From CAYVRJ01 sp964453645 (lineage in GTDB: Bacteria; Bacillota; Clostridia; Christensenellales; JAWKQI01), in contig CAYVRJ010000001.1 of assembly GCA_964453645.1 (NCBI GenBank), positions 248,001-312,000 of the forward strand: DNA of 64,000 bases, written 5' to 3'. The notes beneath the pieces were generated by a model. It was not told the origin of the DNA. It made no database searches and saw only the letters and a program-made list of their open reading frames with translations. Shown piece after piece: positions 51,019-59,858 of this stretch; position 1 is the stretch's first letter; each line of letters begins with the position of its first letter. A program made the translations under genes and the position numbers.

Positions 51019-53061
51019 ATGAAAGTCAAGGATACACTAATAGCCATCGTGGTGGTGGGCGTGGTCATGCTGATCATATTGCCGTTGCCCACTCTATTTA
51101 TGGACTTATTCTTAATCATCAATATTTCTGTATCTTTGCTCATCATACTCATGGCTCTGTATATTCGGGAACCCTTGGAGTTTGCAGCATTCCCCTCCAT
51201 GCTCCTAATCGTCACCCTCTTCCGTTTGTCCCTCAACATTTCCACCACCCGCTTGATTCTGGGTAATGGTGGTGATGCAGGGAATGTTATCCGGACGTTT
51301 GGTTCCTTCGTTATTGGGGATAATTTAATAGTAGGCGTTATTATATTCTTGATCATTGTGGTCATTCAGTTTTTGGTTATCACAAAGGGTTCGGAGCGCG
51401 TAGCGGAAGTTGCCGCACGGTTCACCTTGGACGCAATGCCCGGTAAACAAATGGCCATCGATGCAGATTTAAACTCGGGACTGATCGACGAACAGGGTGC
51501 CAAGGAGCGAAGAGTGAAGATTCAGCGAGAATCGGATTTCTACGGCGCAATGGACGGTTCCAGTAAGTTCGTAAAGGGCGATGCCATCGTGGGTATTTTA
51601 ATCACGGTAATCAACATTGCCGGCGGACTGATCATCGGTTCCACCTCGGGAAAGATGCCCATGAATCAGGTGGTGTCCACCTATGTTTTAGCAACGGTGG
51701 GCGACGGTTTGGTGAGCCAGATTCCTGCGTTGCTGGTTTCCACAGCCACAGGTATCATCGTCACCCGGGCCTCTTCGGACAACAACTTGGGCACAGACCT
51801 TGGGCGCCAGCTCACGGCACAGCCCCTCATCTACTTTATCTTGGCAGGTATGCTGCTGCTGCTCTCCTTTATACCCGGACTGCCCACTTTTACGATCATA
51901 TTGATCGCTGGCGGCATTGGAGCCATGGGTTACATGTTAAAAAAGTCCGAGCAAAAGCAACAGTTGGTGGAAGAGAGCGTAGACGTTGCAACGGCCGAGG
52001 AAGCTGCCCAAGACATGCGAAAACCCGAAAAGGTCACCTCCCTCTTGCAGGTGGACTTAATCGGTATCGAATTGGGTTACGGCATTGTACCTTTGGTAGA
52101 CACCTCTCAAGGGGGTGACCTATTGGAGCGGGTAGTTATGATTAGACGGCAGTGTGCCATGGATTTAGGTATTATCGTGCCGGTAATACGTCTGCGAGAC
52201 AACATACAGTTAAATACAAACGAATACAGCATAAAGATTAAGGGTATTGAAGTTGCAAACGGGGAAGTGATGCTGGATCACTTTTTGGCGTTGTCCACGG
52301 GTGAGACCATGGGCGAAATCGATGGATTTGATACGGTGGAACCAACCTTTGGCCTTCCTGCAAAGTGGATTTCCGCATCGGACAGGGAAAAGGCCGAAAT
52401 TATGGGCTATACCACCATCGACCCTCCCTCTGTCATAGCAACCCACATGACAGAAATTATCAAGCGCCATGCCTACGAGTTGTTAAACCGTCAGCAAGTA
52501 CAGGTGCTCATCGAGAACCTCAAGCAATCCCAGCCCGCACTGGTGGACGAAGTGTTCCCCAAAGTATTCTCTTTGGGTGAGATTCAAAAGGTGCTGTGCA
52601 ACCTGCTGCGGGAAAACATCCCCATCAAGGATTTAGGTTCCATTATGGAAACCCTTGCGGACTTTGCACACTTAACTAGAGACACGGATTTACTCACCGA
52701 GTACGTGCGCCAGAGTTTGTCGCGAACCATTTCCAAACGGTTTGTTCCCGACAACAAGGCCAGAGTGGTCACGCTGGATGCTTCACTGGAACAGTTGATT
52801 GCAGAGCGCATTCGCCAGTCCGACCAAGGTTCCTACGTTGCGCTGGATCAAAACCAGTTACACGCACTGTTTAATAGCCTAAAGACCTCGGTGGAAAAAA
52901 TGACCAACTTGGGATTGGTGCCCATTGTACTCACCTCCCCCGTGGTGCGCAGTCATTTTAAAAAGGTTACAGAACAAATGATCCCCGATCTGATCGTGCT
53001 GTCGTATAACGAACTGAATAAAGACGTTGAAATATATTCTGATGGGACGGTGGCTATCTAA
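51019..53061 (+). CDS. flhA: Flagellar export protein FlhA
   Basis: A 680-residue protein: eight membrane segments in the first 300 residues (with the FHIPEP-like region from AAFPSMLLIVTLFRLSLNIS) and a large cytoplasmic domain that docks chaperones and substrates. GKQMAIDADLNSGLID is a FlhA hallmark. The stop overlaps the flhF start by one base. Confidence 0.97.
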   Translation: MKVKDTLIAIVVVGVVMLIILPLPTLFMDLFLIINISVSLLIILMALYIREPLEFAAFPSMLLIVTLFRLSLNISTTRLILGNGGDAGNVIRTFGSFVIGDNLIVGVIIFLIIVVIQFLVITKGSERVAEVAARFTLDAMPGKQMAIDADLNSGLIDEQGAKERRVKIQRESDFYGAMDGSSKFVKGDAIVGILITVINIAGGLIIGSTSGKMPMNQVVSTYVLATVGDGLVSQIPALLVSTATGIIVTRASSDNNLGTDLGRQLTAQPLIYFILAGMLLLLSFIPGLPTFTIILIAGGIGAMGYMLKKSEQKQQLVEESVDVATAEEAAQDMRKPEKVTSLLQVDLIGIELGYGIVPLVDTSQGGDLLERVVMIRRQCAMDLGIIVPVIRLRDNIQLNTNEYSIKIKGIEVANGEVMLDHFLALSTGETMGEIDGFDTVEPTFGLPAKWISASDREKAEIMGYTTIDPPSVIATHMTEIIKRHAYELLNRQQVQVLIENLKQSQPALVDEVFPKVFSLGEIQKVLCNLLRENIPIKDLGSIMETLADFAHLTRDTDLLTEYVRQSLSRTISKRFVPDNKARVVTLDASLEQLIAERIRQSDQGSYVALDQNQLHALFNSLKTSVEKMTNLGLVPIVLTSPVVRSHFKKVTEQMIPDLIVLSYNELNKDVEIYSDGTVAI

Positions 53062-54656
53062 TGAACGTTACTTACTATGCGAATGACATGCAGGAAGCAT
53101 TAGAAAAAATTAAAAATGAATTGGGTCCCGATGCGATCATCGTTTCAAGCAAACAGGTTAAGCCCAAGGGTGTGAAAGGAGCATTTGCCAAAAAAGTTTA
53201 TGAGGTGGTTGCAAACTACGAACCGGAGAACAAACCAGAACCTCAAAAAATGCCCCTCCAAGGTGCAAACTTGGCATACGCTGAACTGATCAAACCAGAA
53301 AAAGTCATACTGCCCAACTTGTCGGCCTACGACTACGTGGCAAAGAGTGTGATGGGGGATCAGCAAAAGATTGCGAAGAAGCCAGAACCCAAATTGGAAC
53401 CCAGGTTAGAGCCTAAACTTCAGCCAAAGCTCGAGAGTGCGGAGAGGATGCCTAAATTCGAGCCTAAATTTGATTTGACTAAACCACTTGAAGTGGAAAA
53501 GTTAAAGACCTTTGAGACAAAGGTTTATGAACCAAAGAAGATTGAACGGCCTGAGTTTGAACCCTACTCTCCCTACAACGTAAAACCCAATGTGCCCAAG
53601 TATGACCAGATGGAGGTCACACCGGGAACTGAGAAACTCAACATCATTCCCAAGGAAGAGGAAAAAGAGGAGTTTAAACCTCTGCTCCCCACAGCACCCC
53701 CGGTTGAGGAGGAGAAACCCAGCAGAAACATCTTGGATGTGCCAGCGGAGGTGTTCGAACCAAAAAAGATGTCCAGCGACGAGCGTTTGGACGCTCTGGA
53801 TTCCAGAATCACCGAATTGCAGGACATGCTCAACAGGTTTTCGGAAAAATTTGAATATATTAAAAAAGATATCACATACGACTATAGCTCCAAGGTGCAG
53901 TCCATACTAGAGAAGCTCATTCAAAACGAGGTTCCCGAACCATTAGCCCATGAGATATGCCAAGAAGTGGAAAAGGTCCTGAAGAAGAAACCCGATTCGG
54001 AACCAAAAGAAGTGGCATCCCACATGATTTTGGACATTTTAGGGGAAGTAAAGACCATTCAATATAAAAAGTTTGAGCAACGGGTCATTATGCTCGTAGG
54101 GCCCACTGGGGTGGGGAAAACCACTACACTGGTGAAATTGGTCTCCCAAATCGTTTGCAATGACAAGCTGAAAGTTGGTATAATCAATTCAGACGTATAC
54201 CGGGTGGGTGCGCAGGAGCAGCTTAAGAATTATATTGAGATTTTAAAGATTCCCATGAAAACCATTTATGAGCTGAGTGATATCCACGAGGCCTTGGAAG
54301 AATTTGAGAACATGGATTTTGTTTTTATCGACACCGCCGGAAAGCTTTCCAACGATGAGGAATATATTGAAGATATACGCCTTTTGATCAAGGAGGCTAA
54401 GGTGGACGAAATATATCTGGCCATCGGTGCCACCACTTCCATGAAAGCTGCTAATGCGATCATCGATAACTATCAATTCCTTGGAAACTATAGATTGCTG
54501 GTCACCAAAGTGGACGAGAGTGGGCACAAGGGGCAAATCATCAACTTTGCCAGAAGAAGCGGACGACCCCTGTCCTATTTCACAGTGGGTCAGAGCGTCC
54601 CCGATGACATTGTGAAAGCAGATGTTCGGGAAATCGTGAAAGATGTGTTGAGGTAG
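53061..54656 (+). CDS. flhF: Flagellar SRP-like GTPase FlhF
   Basis: A 531-residue protein of the SRP GTPase family that sets where flagella form. An N-terminal basic domain (1-75) is followed by a linker of about 180 residues very rich in Pro, Glu and Lys with near-repeats of EPKLEP (about 108-150). The NG domain starts near residue 270, with P-loop GPTGVGKTT at 347-355, DTAGK and TKVDE. The linker is longer than in B. subtilis FlhF (366 residues in all). It pairs with FlhG, encoded 7 bases downstream. Confidence 0.93.
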   Translation: MNVTYYANDMQEALEKIKNELGPDAIIVSSKQVKPKGVKGAFAKKVYEVVANYEPENKPEPQKMPLQGANLAYAELIKPEKVILPNLSAYDYVAKSVMGDQQKIAKKPEPKLEPRLEPKLQPKLESAERMPKFEPKFDLTKPLEVEKLKTFETKVYEPKKIERPEFEPYSPYNVKPNVPKYDQMEVTPGTEKLNIIPKEEEKEEFKPLLPTAPPVEEEKPSRNILDVPAEVFEPKKMSSDERLDALDSRITELQDMLNRFSEKFEYIKKDITYDYSSKVQSILEKLIQNEVPEPLAHEICQEVEKVLKKKPDSEPKEVASHMILDILGEVKTIQYKKFEQRVIMLVGPTGVGKTTTLVKLVSQIVCNDKLKVGIINSDVYRVGAQEQLKNYIEILKIPMKTIYELSDIHEALEEFENMDFVFIDTAGKLSNDEEYIEDIRLLIKEAKVDEIYLAIGATTSMKAANAIIDNYQFLGNYRLLVTKVDESGHKGQIINFARRSGRPLSYFTVGQSVPDDIVKADVREIVKDVLR

Positions 54657-54663
54657 AGGCTGA

Positions 54664-55521
54664 ATGGATCAAGCGCAAAGATTGCGGGAAATTATGAGTT
54701 CCAGCATGCAACAGCATAATGCAGTATCCCGAGTCATTTCCGTCACCAGCGGCAAAGGTGGTGTGGGGAAGACCAGTTTAACTGTGAACTTAGCCATTGC
54801 CCTTGCCAACCAAGGCAAGCGGGTGGTTATTTTCGATGCCGATTTTGGCTTTGCGAATATCGACGTGTTGTTGGGAGCAAAATCTAAGTTTGATGTCAGC
54901 CATGTACTTCGGGGAGAGAAGAGTATATCAGACATTATGGCCTTAGGCCACGGGGGCATACGCTTTATCTCGGGAGGTGCAGGGCTTGCGGAACTCATCA
55001 ATTTAGACAACGCACGGCTTGAGCAGCTTTTGTCCGAACTTCTGGAGTTGGACGTTTCGGCGGACTATATCATTTTCGATACGGGTGCCGGAGTGAACGA
55101 CAAGATTTTGAGCGTAATCAGCGCAAGTGAGGAAGTCATTTTGGTGTGTACCCCGGAACCCACTTCCATTATGGATGCCTTTGTCATGGCTAAAACCATT
55201 CTCATGCGCAACCGCAATCCGTTGATCAAGCTGGTGGTCAACCGGGCGGATTCATACAGTGAAGCAATTTCTACCAGAGATAATTTTTGTAAAGTGGTTC
55301 AAAAACATTTGGGGGTTGAGGTCATTTCCCTCGGATATATTATGCAGGATATCAATGTGGTCAACGCAGTGAAGCAGCAAATTCCACTGCTGCTGGGTTT
55401 CCCAGAAACCATTGCCTCTAAAAATATCGTGCAAATTGCAAAAAAATACTCCAGCACAGATACGAAAACTGCTCCTCAAGAGCAGCGCGGCATTATAAAA
55501 TTTATTGAAAAATTAAAGTAA
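54664..55521 (+). CDS. flhG: FlhG (YlxH/FleN) MinD-like ATPase
   Basis: A 285-residue MinD/ParA-type ATPase. The extreme N-terminus DQAQRLRE is the DQAxxLR activator helix that stimulates FlhF. The deviant Walker A is SGKGGVGKTS (about 29-38); DADFGFANID and FDTGAGVND follow. The C-terminal helix could bind membrane. It counts flagella and acts as GTPase activator of FlhF. Confidence 0.95.
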   Translation: MDQAQRLREIMSSSMQQHNAVSRVISVTSGKGGVGKTSLTVNLAIALANQGKRVVIFDADFGFANIDVLLGAKSKFDVSHVLRGEKSISDIMALGHGGIRFISGGAGLAELINLDNARLEQLLSELLELDVSADYIIFDTGAGVNDKILSVISASEEVILVCTPEPTSIMDAFVMAKTILMRNRNPLIKLVVNRADSYSEAISTRDNFCKVVQKHLGVEVISLGYIMQDINVVNAVKQQIPLLLGFPETIASKNIVQIAKKYSSTDTKTAPQEQRGIIKFIEKLK

Positions 55522-55535
55522 AAGGTGCCTAAAGA

Positions 55536-56180
55536 ATGAAAATAGACGCAATATCCGTTGGGGAAACGCTGAATATAGAATTAGAAACAGACGTTTGGGA
55601 AACAACAAAAGTACAGGAAATATTGGGGGATGTGATCATTGTCAACAGAATCTCCCACTACGACTCCACCAAAGAGATTCACAAGAACGATAAACTCCTC
55701 ATCACTGTGAAGAGGGATTTTGGATATGCGAATTTTGAAGCTGAGTTTTTGGGTAACGAAACCTATGAAGGGGTGTATTCCTCCCGCATACGGGCGGTGT
55801 CACCCATGCAGCAATTTCAGCGCAGAAGTGCCTTTCGGGCACGGGTGGAAACAAACGTGTTCATTCGGCTTTTTGACAAAAACGATGCCCGGATGATTAA
55901 AAGTGAGATTTGGGGAAGGTCTGTAGACATCAGTGAGTTTGGAATGAGGGTCAACGTACTGTTGCCCATTGAGTTTAACTCCTTTATAGATTGCGAGTTT
56001 GAGTTGGACGATAAGCGGTTAAACAGGCGGGGAAGAGTTGTGAGGAGCTTTCAAGATAAAGAAAACGGCGGTCAATTTGTGGCAATTAATTTTTTAGACC
56101 ACGATGAAAATATTTTAAAGTTCATTCGAAAGTATTTGTTTGAATTTGAAAAGAAGAACCGCTCAGTGGTAAGGAAGTGA
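55536..56180 (+). CDS. PilZ-domain flagellar brake-like protein (YcgR/YpfA type)
   Basis: A 214-residue protein with an N-terminal YcgR-like barrel (about 1-90) and a C-terminal PilZ domain. RRSAFRARV carries the RxxxR cyclic di-GMP binding motif and DISEFGMRV the (D/N)xSxxG motif, so binding of c-di-GMP is likely. In B. subtilis and E. coli such proteins slow flagella when c-di-GMP is high. It sits between flhG and sigD, where B. subtilis has the chemotaxis genes. Confidence 0.9.
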   Translation: MKIDAISVGETLNIELETDVWETTKVQEILGDVIIVNRISHYDSTKEIHKNDKLLITVKRDFGYANFEAEFLGNETYEGVYSSRIRAVSPMQQFQRRSAFRARVETNVFIRLFDKNDARMIKSEIWGRSVDISEFGMRVNVLLPIEFNSFIDCEFELDDKRLNRRGRVVRSFQDKENGGQFVAINFLDHDENILKFIRKYLFEFEKKNRSVVRK

Positions 56181-56184
56181 CATA

Positions 56185-56949
56185 TTGGAAACTGCTAAAG
56201 ATGTGAAGTTGCTTTGGGATGAATATTCACAGCAGAACAGTGAAAGTGCGAAAAACGATTTAATTCTCCACTACTTGACTTTGGTTAAGAAAATCGTCAC
56301 CAGAATGATGCCAAACTATAATAATTATTATGAATTTGACGATTTATTAAGTGTGGGTATATTTGGCTTGGTAGAAGCCATCGAACGGTTTGATGTGAGC
56401 AAAAACATTAAGTTTGAGACCTATGCCATCAACCGCATTCGAGGTAAAGTCTTGGACTACATGCGCAAACAGGACTGGGCTTCGGTGAGCTTGCGCAAGC
56501 GTATCAAGGATATTTCCAACGCCTATGTGAAGCTGGAAATGGAACTGAACAGAAGCGTTACAGACGAAGAAGTTGCAAAATACTTGGGGTTGGACGTGGA
56601 AAAAGTGCGTTCTACCCTGCATAAATCATATATATTTAACAGTGTGAATTTTGAGAGTATGCTTTCATCAGACGATGGCGAGAAGGTTCGATTAAACGAC
56701 ATGATCGAAGTATCGGGCGGGGAGTCTGTGGATGAGCATCTTGAAAAACAAGAACTACACAAGATTTTAACGGAACTGATCGCAGCATTGCCTGAAAATG
56801 AGCGCAGAGTCATTGAACTCTACTATTACGAAGAAATGCTCATCAAGGAGATTTCACAAATTATGAATTTGTCGGAATCTCGCATTTCCCAGATCCATTC
56901 CAAGGTTTTGGGAAAACTTCGGACACAGCTTACGAGAAAGTACAGTTAA
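56185..56949 (+). CDS. sigD: RNA polymerase sigma factor SigD (FliA/WhiG family)
   Basis: A 254-residue sigma-28. Region 2 is DDLLSVGIFGLVEAIERFD plus KFETYAINRIRGKVLDYMRK (each a known signature); region 4 is ELYYYEEMLIKEISQIMNLSESRISQ. It directs late flagellar and chemotaxis promoters and is held by FlgM, encoded at 61933. The TTG start follows AAGGAAG. A matching promoter is at 59799-59825. Confidence 0.95.
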   Translation: METAKDVKLLWDEYSQQNSESAKNDLILHYLTLVKKIVTRMMPNYNNYYEFDDLLSVGIFGLVEAIERFDVSKNIKFETYAINRIRGKVLDYMRKQDWASVSLRKRIKDISNAYVKLEMELNRSVTDEEVAKYLGLDVEKVRSTLHKSYIFNSVNFESMLSSDDGEKVRLNDMIEVSGGESVDEHLEKQELHKILTELIAALPENERRVIELYYYEEMLIKEISQIMNLSESRISQIHSKVLGKLRTQLTRKYS

Positions 56950-56991
56950 AGCATTTATTTATTTTTTATTAGGTCTTAAGGAGGTGGCAAT

Positions 56992-58740
56992 ATGACATTA
57001 ACGAATAATGCAGGTGAAGGTTTTGTGCAGGATTCAAATGAGATGAGCAACCAGGGTAACCATGGTGGAACGGGGGATAGTATTGCAGCTATTTCTCAAG
57101 AAAACGATGGTATTGCCAGCAGGGGCAACGCAACTTTTCACGAAGATGGATATGCGTTGAAATATACGGAGGAAGGTGTATTTTTGGATTTTCTTCAAAA
57201 ACAAAAGTCCGTAACCCAAGACTATGCGTCCCGGCTCAACCTCTATTTGGAGCGCAAGCAGGTGAAGGATATGGATCGCAGGGCTTTTGTGGAAGCACTG
57301 TCCAACCCAGAAGCCATGTCTGTAAAGATTGCACCCCCTCAACAAGAATTTTTTTACCCCGCCAAACTGGAAGTAAAGGTTTCGGATCGGGATATGGTGG
57401 CTCATGCCATTTTGCACCCCGGTGAAAGCCCATCGTCCATGATCACTTGCGACGAAGCGTTAGAAACCATTTCTACTGAATATCGCATTGTCCACGGCAT
57501 AGACGTGAAGGCCCTCGAAATGATGATTCAAATGCGCATCTTCGACAACCCCACGGTTATTGCCCGGGGAACGCCCCCCGTCACGGGAGAAAACGGTTCC
57601 TTGAAGTGGCACTTTAACAACAGCAAAGAAGATCGCTATAAAAAAATTGACTTTGAATCCAAAGTGAATTTTAAAGAGTTGGATTTATTCGTACCCGTAA
57701 CCAAAGGGCAGCTCTTGGTGGAGCGCATTCCTGCGGGAGAGGGAACGCCCGGCCACGACGTGTACGGCAACGAGTTAAAGGCCAGCCCTGGTAAAAACGT
57801 GAACCTGCCCAAAGGTAAAAACGTGGATTATTCCGAAGACCGCAACTTTATGTATGCTGCCGGCAACGGCATGGTGGACTTCGTCATGGACAAAGTCATG
57901 GTCTCCAACGTGTATACCGTCCGGGGTAATGCAGATATGGGCGTGGGTAACATCACCTTCGACGGAGATGTTGTCATTGAAGGAAACGTCATCGGAGGAC
58001 TCACCATTAAAGCCACGGGAAATATTATGGTTTCGGGCGTGGTGGAAGCTTCTTTTTTAGAAGCGGGAGGGGATATTCTCCTGCGGGGAGGCATCCAAGG
58101 CAGTGGCAGAGGGCAAGTGCGCGCCGGAGGCATGGTTACTTCCAAGTTTATCGAATACGCCACCATCTATGCCAAAAATAAAATTATTGCAGCGTATTTT
58201 ATCCACAGCAACGCCTTTACCGAAGGTGCCATTGAGGTGACGTCGGGTAAGAAGGGTTGTATTATTGGGGGCAACTTGAGTGCAGGCACGTACATTGCAG
58301 CCCTCACCATCGGTACGCCCACCAACGTGCCCACGGTGCTGGAAGTTGGTTTTTCCAAGGCACAGGCCGAGCGGATCAAAGAAATTAAACAGGAGTTGGA
58401 GATCAACGAGCGTAAGATCAACCAGATTAAAACCGTTGCCCACATGAACGTGAGTAATGAATCTCTCTCCCACGAGCAGCAGGAAATGCGCAACAACCTG
58501 CTCAAAAGCCTATATCAACTCTCCAACGTACAAAAGCAACTCCAAACGGAGTTAGATACACTCAACGACAAATTGAGCTATGCGGAACACGGCTTAATAC
58601 ACGTTACGCAAAAAATTTATTCGGGGGTTCGACTGTCCATCGGTTCTATCAACTGTATCACCAGCGAGGAGTTCGACTACGTGACTTTTAGAGTGAGCGA
58701 TGGAGAGATTAAATCCACAACGTGTTGTTTCAGACCGTAA
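56992..58740 (+). CDS. FapA (DUF342) family protein, flagella-linked
   Basis: A 582-residue protein of the FapA/DUF342 family. After a variable N-terminus (about 1-120) the conserved core begins with EVKVSDRDMVAHAILHP, continues with LVPV-like VPVTKGQLLVERIPAGEGTPGHDVYG and a beta-helix repeat region (GNADMGVGNITFDGDVVIEG), and ends in a coiled coil (about 455-540). FapA genes often lie near flagellar or motility genes; in some species they affect polar localisation. Function here is uncertain. Confidence 0.85.
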   Translation: MTLTNNAGEGFVQDSNEMSNQGNHGGTGDSIAAISQENDGIASRGNATFHEDGYALKYTEEGVFLDFLQKQKSVTQDYASRLNLYLERKQVKDMDRRAFVEALSNPEAMSVKIAPPQQEFFYPAKLEVKVSDRDMVAHAILHPGESPSSMITCDEALETISTEYRIVHGIDVKALEMMIQMRIFDNPTVIARGTPPVTGENGSLKWHFNNSKEDRYKKIDFESKVNFKELDLFVPVTKGQLLVERIPAGEGTPGHDVYGNELKASPGKNVNLPKGKNVDYSEDRNFMYAAGNGMVDFVMDKVMVSNVYTVRGNADMGVGNITFDGDVVIEGNVIGGLTIKATGNIMVSGVVEASFLEAGGDILLRGGIQGSGRGQVRAGGMVTSKFIEYATIYAKNKIIAAYFIHSNAFTEGAIEVTSGKKGCIIGGNLSAGTYIAALTIGTPTNVPTVLEVGFSKAQAERIKEIKQELEINERKINQIKTVAHMNVSNESLSHEQQEMRNNLLKSLYQLSNVQKQLQTELDTLNDKLSYAEHGLIHVTQKIYSGVRLSIGSINCITSEEFDYVTFRVSDGEIKSTTCCFRP

Positions 58741-58764
58741 ATCTTTGATGAGGAGGAGAGTCAA

Positions 58765-59100
58765 ATGATAAAGGGAATTGATGCCCAAATTATGACAGGC
58801 AGAGTGACAGATTTTTTAAAAGACACCAGTGCGGCTCTCAAACGTCCTGAACTGAACCATGATTTCATGGCTAAAATGATTGATGCCGAAAAGCAAAAGG
58901 AATTGCAGGGTGTTAAGCATTTGGAAAAGCAAGATCCCTCCGCCCGGGTGCGGGAGCGGGATCCCCAGAACCAAGAACAGCAGGAAAAGAAGAAACACCA
59001 AGAGAACAGCGTTGCAGAAGTCATTTCTGCCAACGGGTTTATCGAGGCGGAACTCAGTGTGGGTTACGGTGAACGAAAGATACTTGATTTAGAGGTGTAA
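58765..59100 (+). CDS. Small charged protein of unknown function in flagellar cluster
   Basis: A 111-residue hydrophilic protein, rich in Lys, Gln and Glu from residue 40 to 80 (HLEKQDPSARVRERD and QEQQEKKKHQ), with no signal peptide or membrane segment. The C-terminal ISANGFIEAELSVGYGE looks folded. I do not recognise it. A GGAGGAG ribosome binding site precedes the ATG. It lies 24 bases after fapA and is almost joined to the next gene, so it is part of the flagellar transcript. Confidence 0.75.
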   Translation: MIKGIDAQIMTGRVTDFLKDTSAALKRPELNHDFMAKMIDAEKQKELQGVKHLEKQDPSARVRERDPQNQEQQEKKKHQENSVAEVISANGFIEAELSVGYGERKILDLEV

Positions 59101-59101
59101 T

Positions 59102-59773
59102 TTGGGATTAGAATATTATCTTTTTGCAGGCTTCATATTTATATTGCTGAGTTTGCTTGTCTTCATGGTTGTATTAGCCAGAAGAAAGAACATCACAGTA
59201 TATATGGAAAAAATTGAAGAAATGGAAAAAAATATTTTATCTCATGAACTCACGTTGGAAGAAACGCTGGAAGCATTTGAACTTTATGTTGCCGATTCGG
59301 AAGATAAATTAAAAAAACATGTGGACCGTTGTGAAGAAATTGCAAGATTGATGCGCAACGCTGCCCTCAATTTAGAAGAGAAACCGCACAAGCCTGAAAA
59401 ATTGAAGGAAGAAGAAGCGGTGAAAAAAATCGATTTCACAATTGGTGAAGACGATGAGGAACTAAAAAAATTGGCAATGAATCAAGAGCTCGATATTGAC
59501 GATACTAATAGTGAGCGCTATGTGAATGCTTCCAGCGAAGAAAATATTGTAAAAGATGAAAAAATGCAAAAAAATAGCGATGAATCCATACCCCCTGTTG
59601 CAGAAGCTCTGGACAAACATTCCGATGCCAAAAAGGAAGAAAAGCGTCTGCAGGTGATTGAACTGTTCGATGCCGGATATTCCATTGATGAAATCGTAAA
59701 AAGTCTGAGTATTACAAAGGGTGAAGTTCGGTTTATTGTGCAACTTCACAAAAAAGAAGAACTTAAAATATGA
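59102..59773 (+). CDS. SwrB-like membrane protein with coiled coil and C-terminal helix-turn-helix
   Basis: A 223-residue protein: an N-terminal membrane segment (about 3-25), a coiled coil (about 30-80), an acidic linker, and a C-terminal helix-turn-helix-like segment YSIDEIVKSLSITKGEVRFIVQL. The layout and position after sigD match SwrB of B. subtilis, which activates basal-body assembly, and the DUF6115-type C-terminus. The TTG start follows GAGGTG. Assignment is by layout, not by close sequence match. Confidence 0.72.
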   Translation: MGLEYYLFAGFIFILLSLLVFMVVLARRKNITVYMEKIEEMEKNILSHELTLEETLEAFELYVADSEDKLKKHVDRCEEIARLMRNAALNLEEKPHKPEKLKEEEAVKKIDFTIGEDDEELKKLAMNQELDIDDTNSERYVNASSEENIVKDEKMQKNSDESIPPVAEALDKHSDAKKEEKRLQVIELFDAGYSIDEIVKSLSITKGEVRFIVQLHKKEELKI

Positions 59774-59798
59774 TAAATTTTAACAATTAAATTTCTGC

Positions 59799-59825
59799 TA
59801 AACTTTTTTTATTATTTTGCGATAT
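59799..59825 (+). promoter_or_regulatory. Sigma-D promoter of flgF-flgG
   Basis: TAAA (59799-59802), a 15-base spacer and TGCGATAT (59818-59825) match the sigma-28 consensus TAAA-N15-GCCGATAT at 10 of 12 positions. It lies 33 bases before the flgF start. This makes the downstream rod genes a late class under SigD, which is encoded 3 kb upstream. Confidence 0.8.
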
Positions 59826-59858
59826 TATATTTGAATACTTTTATTTTAAGGTGGTTTT

